Positions 62,731 to 64,000 of a DNA stretch of 64,000 nucleotides are shown here, one piece after another. The stretch lies in contig VXAU01003549.1 of assembly GCA_013399695.1 (NCBI GenBank), positions 1,275,048-1,339,047 of the forward strand. Reading direction: 5' to 3'. The position numbers and the translations under genes were made by a program. The DNA comes from Formicarius rufipectus (taxonomy: Eukaryota; Chordata; Aves; Passeriformes; Formicariidae). The notes below the pieces were generated by a model. That model ran no database searches. It worked only from the letters and a program-made list of their open reading frames with translations, and had not been told where the DNA came from. The stretch's first letter is position 1. Each line of letters begins with the position of its first letter.

Positions 62731-64000
62731 ACCTCAAGAGTAAAGGGAGTGGGGCCAGTTCCGCGCACACTGTGCCTCAACTAAAAAATCTATTGCACAG
62801 GCTTATCCCAAAATCTTCGTTCATAAAGTCTAGTCAAAAACAACAGGCAGGAGGAAGAGGTTTGTACACAGATTCCTGTGCTTGGCTGTACTTCTCCAGC
62901 TACTGGCTGGCAGCATGCTTGGACATCTTTCAGTGGAGACTGCTGTAAACCAGGATGTTTGATAGCTCCCTCATGGCCTTCATCAGAACACATAAAATTA
63001 TTGAACTTTCTGAAACAAAACAAACTGCCTCTCCAATATTGTAAGGCAAGAGGTTATGTCTGTTGCATTTAAAGAATGAACTGGAAGCAGTTCACTTTGC
63101 TTGTCTTTTTAGCAGATTTTTATTGTTGACATGACCAACTTGTTTATAAACATAATATCTACGTAAAGTTTTTAGAAAATCAAAATCCTTAACTATAATA
63201 CACAAAACCAGATAGATTCACTAGAGTTGTCCACAGAAAATGAGTATTTATGGGCACACAGATGCATAGATGGATATACAATTCTATTTCCTACTGGTTC
63301 CTAATTTTAGCATGTCACAGTGGAATTACCGCAACAATTCTGGTATTAAACAGGACCTGATTACTGAGCAAGGACAGAATTTATAGTCTCCTAGTTTTAA
63401 ATTCTTACCATCTGAGCACATATGTCAACTTAAAAAAAAAGTTACTGGTTACTAACACATTGTTGTGTCTGTTATTTAAACTTAGAAAGACACATGGGAG
63501 AAGGTATATTAGGAAATAAATTGCATTTTTAGAAAGGGGGGCATAATAATGAATAACATGCAGATTTGTATAAGAAATATATTTACTCTATAGTTTTAAA
63601 AGGAATCCTGAATATGAAAGAACAAATAGCCCCACATATGTATACACGTACATATCAGTGAAATGTGTTACAATAAAGACTTACAGCTACTGAGAACCAA
63701 TACCAAATTTTATAAACTTTGAAGAGAGAGTTAAGATCAGTTTATACAAAATCTGAAATAAATACTTTTTGTGATGTTGTTCAGGACTGCTCCATGACAA
63801 AAATAATTCCTGACCTCCATGGGAGGTGTATCAGCCTTCCAGCATTTCACAGGCTCCCATGAAGGCTTTGTGTTTTCAAACTTTCCACAGCTGAAGCAAG
63901 GCATGATGCAATTCAACAACAAAAATATTATTGAAAGCAGATATCAATATTATCTATGTGGCATAGGAAGGGGCTTCAGTAAGATTTTTACCATAAATTT
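62731..64000. other. Unannotated AT-rich DNA to the window end
   Basis: I see no gene or repeat. Frames are short and unrecognised. Sequence quality looks ordinary through to the last base. Confidence 0.55.

Noticed and set aside
62540..62825. TTCATAAGTGC and TTCATAAAGTC as target-site duplication for the tRNA-like element
   Set aside because: Imperfect 7-base match at positions far from the GC-rich boundaries.
1..64000. A prokaryotic-style system (operon, CRISPR, phage defence)
   Set aside because: No dense coding, ribosome-binding pattern or regularly spaced repeats; the CR1 elements identify the window as vertebrate.

Overview
The window reads as vertebrate, most likely bird, intergenic or intronic DNA. 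It is AT-rich, has no operons or dense coding, and most frames close within 60 to 140 codons. The recognisable interspersed repeats are mainly CR1 LINEs, including the avian-type 3' end with a TATGATTCTATG tail. No L1 or Alu-like sequence is visible and repeat density is low. I found no protein-coding exon, rRNA or CRISPR array that I can support. The longest open frames (about 120 to 142 codons) resemble no family I know.

Layout. 1-4779: unannotated, A/T tracts only. 4780-5430: an old CR1-clade LINE fragment on the minus strand that still shows reverse-transcriptase motifs. 7380-8610: a second old minus-strand CR1 copy, split at 8159-8479 by a younger 5'-truncated LINE of another clade, with a perfect 13-bp target-site duplication on both sides. 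That insert carries the C-terminal tail of a retrotransposon polyprotein (KRRYKDSL block, basic linker, CCHH-like zinc finger) and a short ATG-repeat 3' tail. 11700-12110, 20690-21460, 34716-34885 and 48480-48970: stretches that keep CpGs and homeobox- or SOX/POU-like motifs and look like constrained non-coding DNA. 41041-41335: a standard chicken-type CR1 RT fragment. 48035-48157 and 50461-50521: CR1 3' ends. 42154-42255: probable hAT-type relic. 59094-59326: a (CAAA)n and poly(A) tract with 67 uninterrupted A. 62606-62730: a sharply bounded GC- and CpG-rich island that folds as a class II tRNA-like head with A and B boxes.

How the parts relate. The repeats give a relative chronology: the two degenerate minus-strand CR1 copies are oldest, the LINE at 8159-8479 landed in one of them later, and the CpG-rich tRNA-like segment looks young because its CpGs have not decayed. 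The non-CR1 LINE and the tRNA-like segment are the two least expected objects for a bird genome and deserve the closest look. Calls of family and of non-coding constraint were made by eye from remembered consensus sequences, without alignment.
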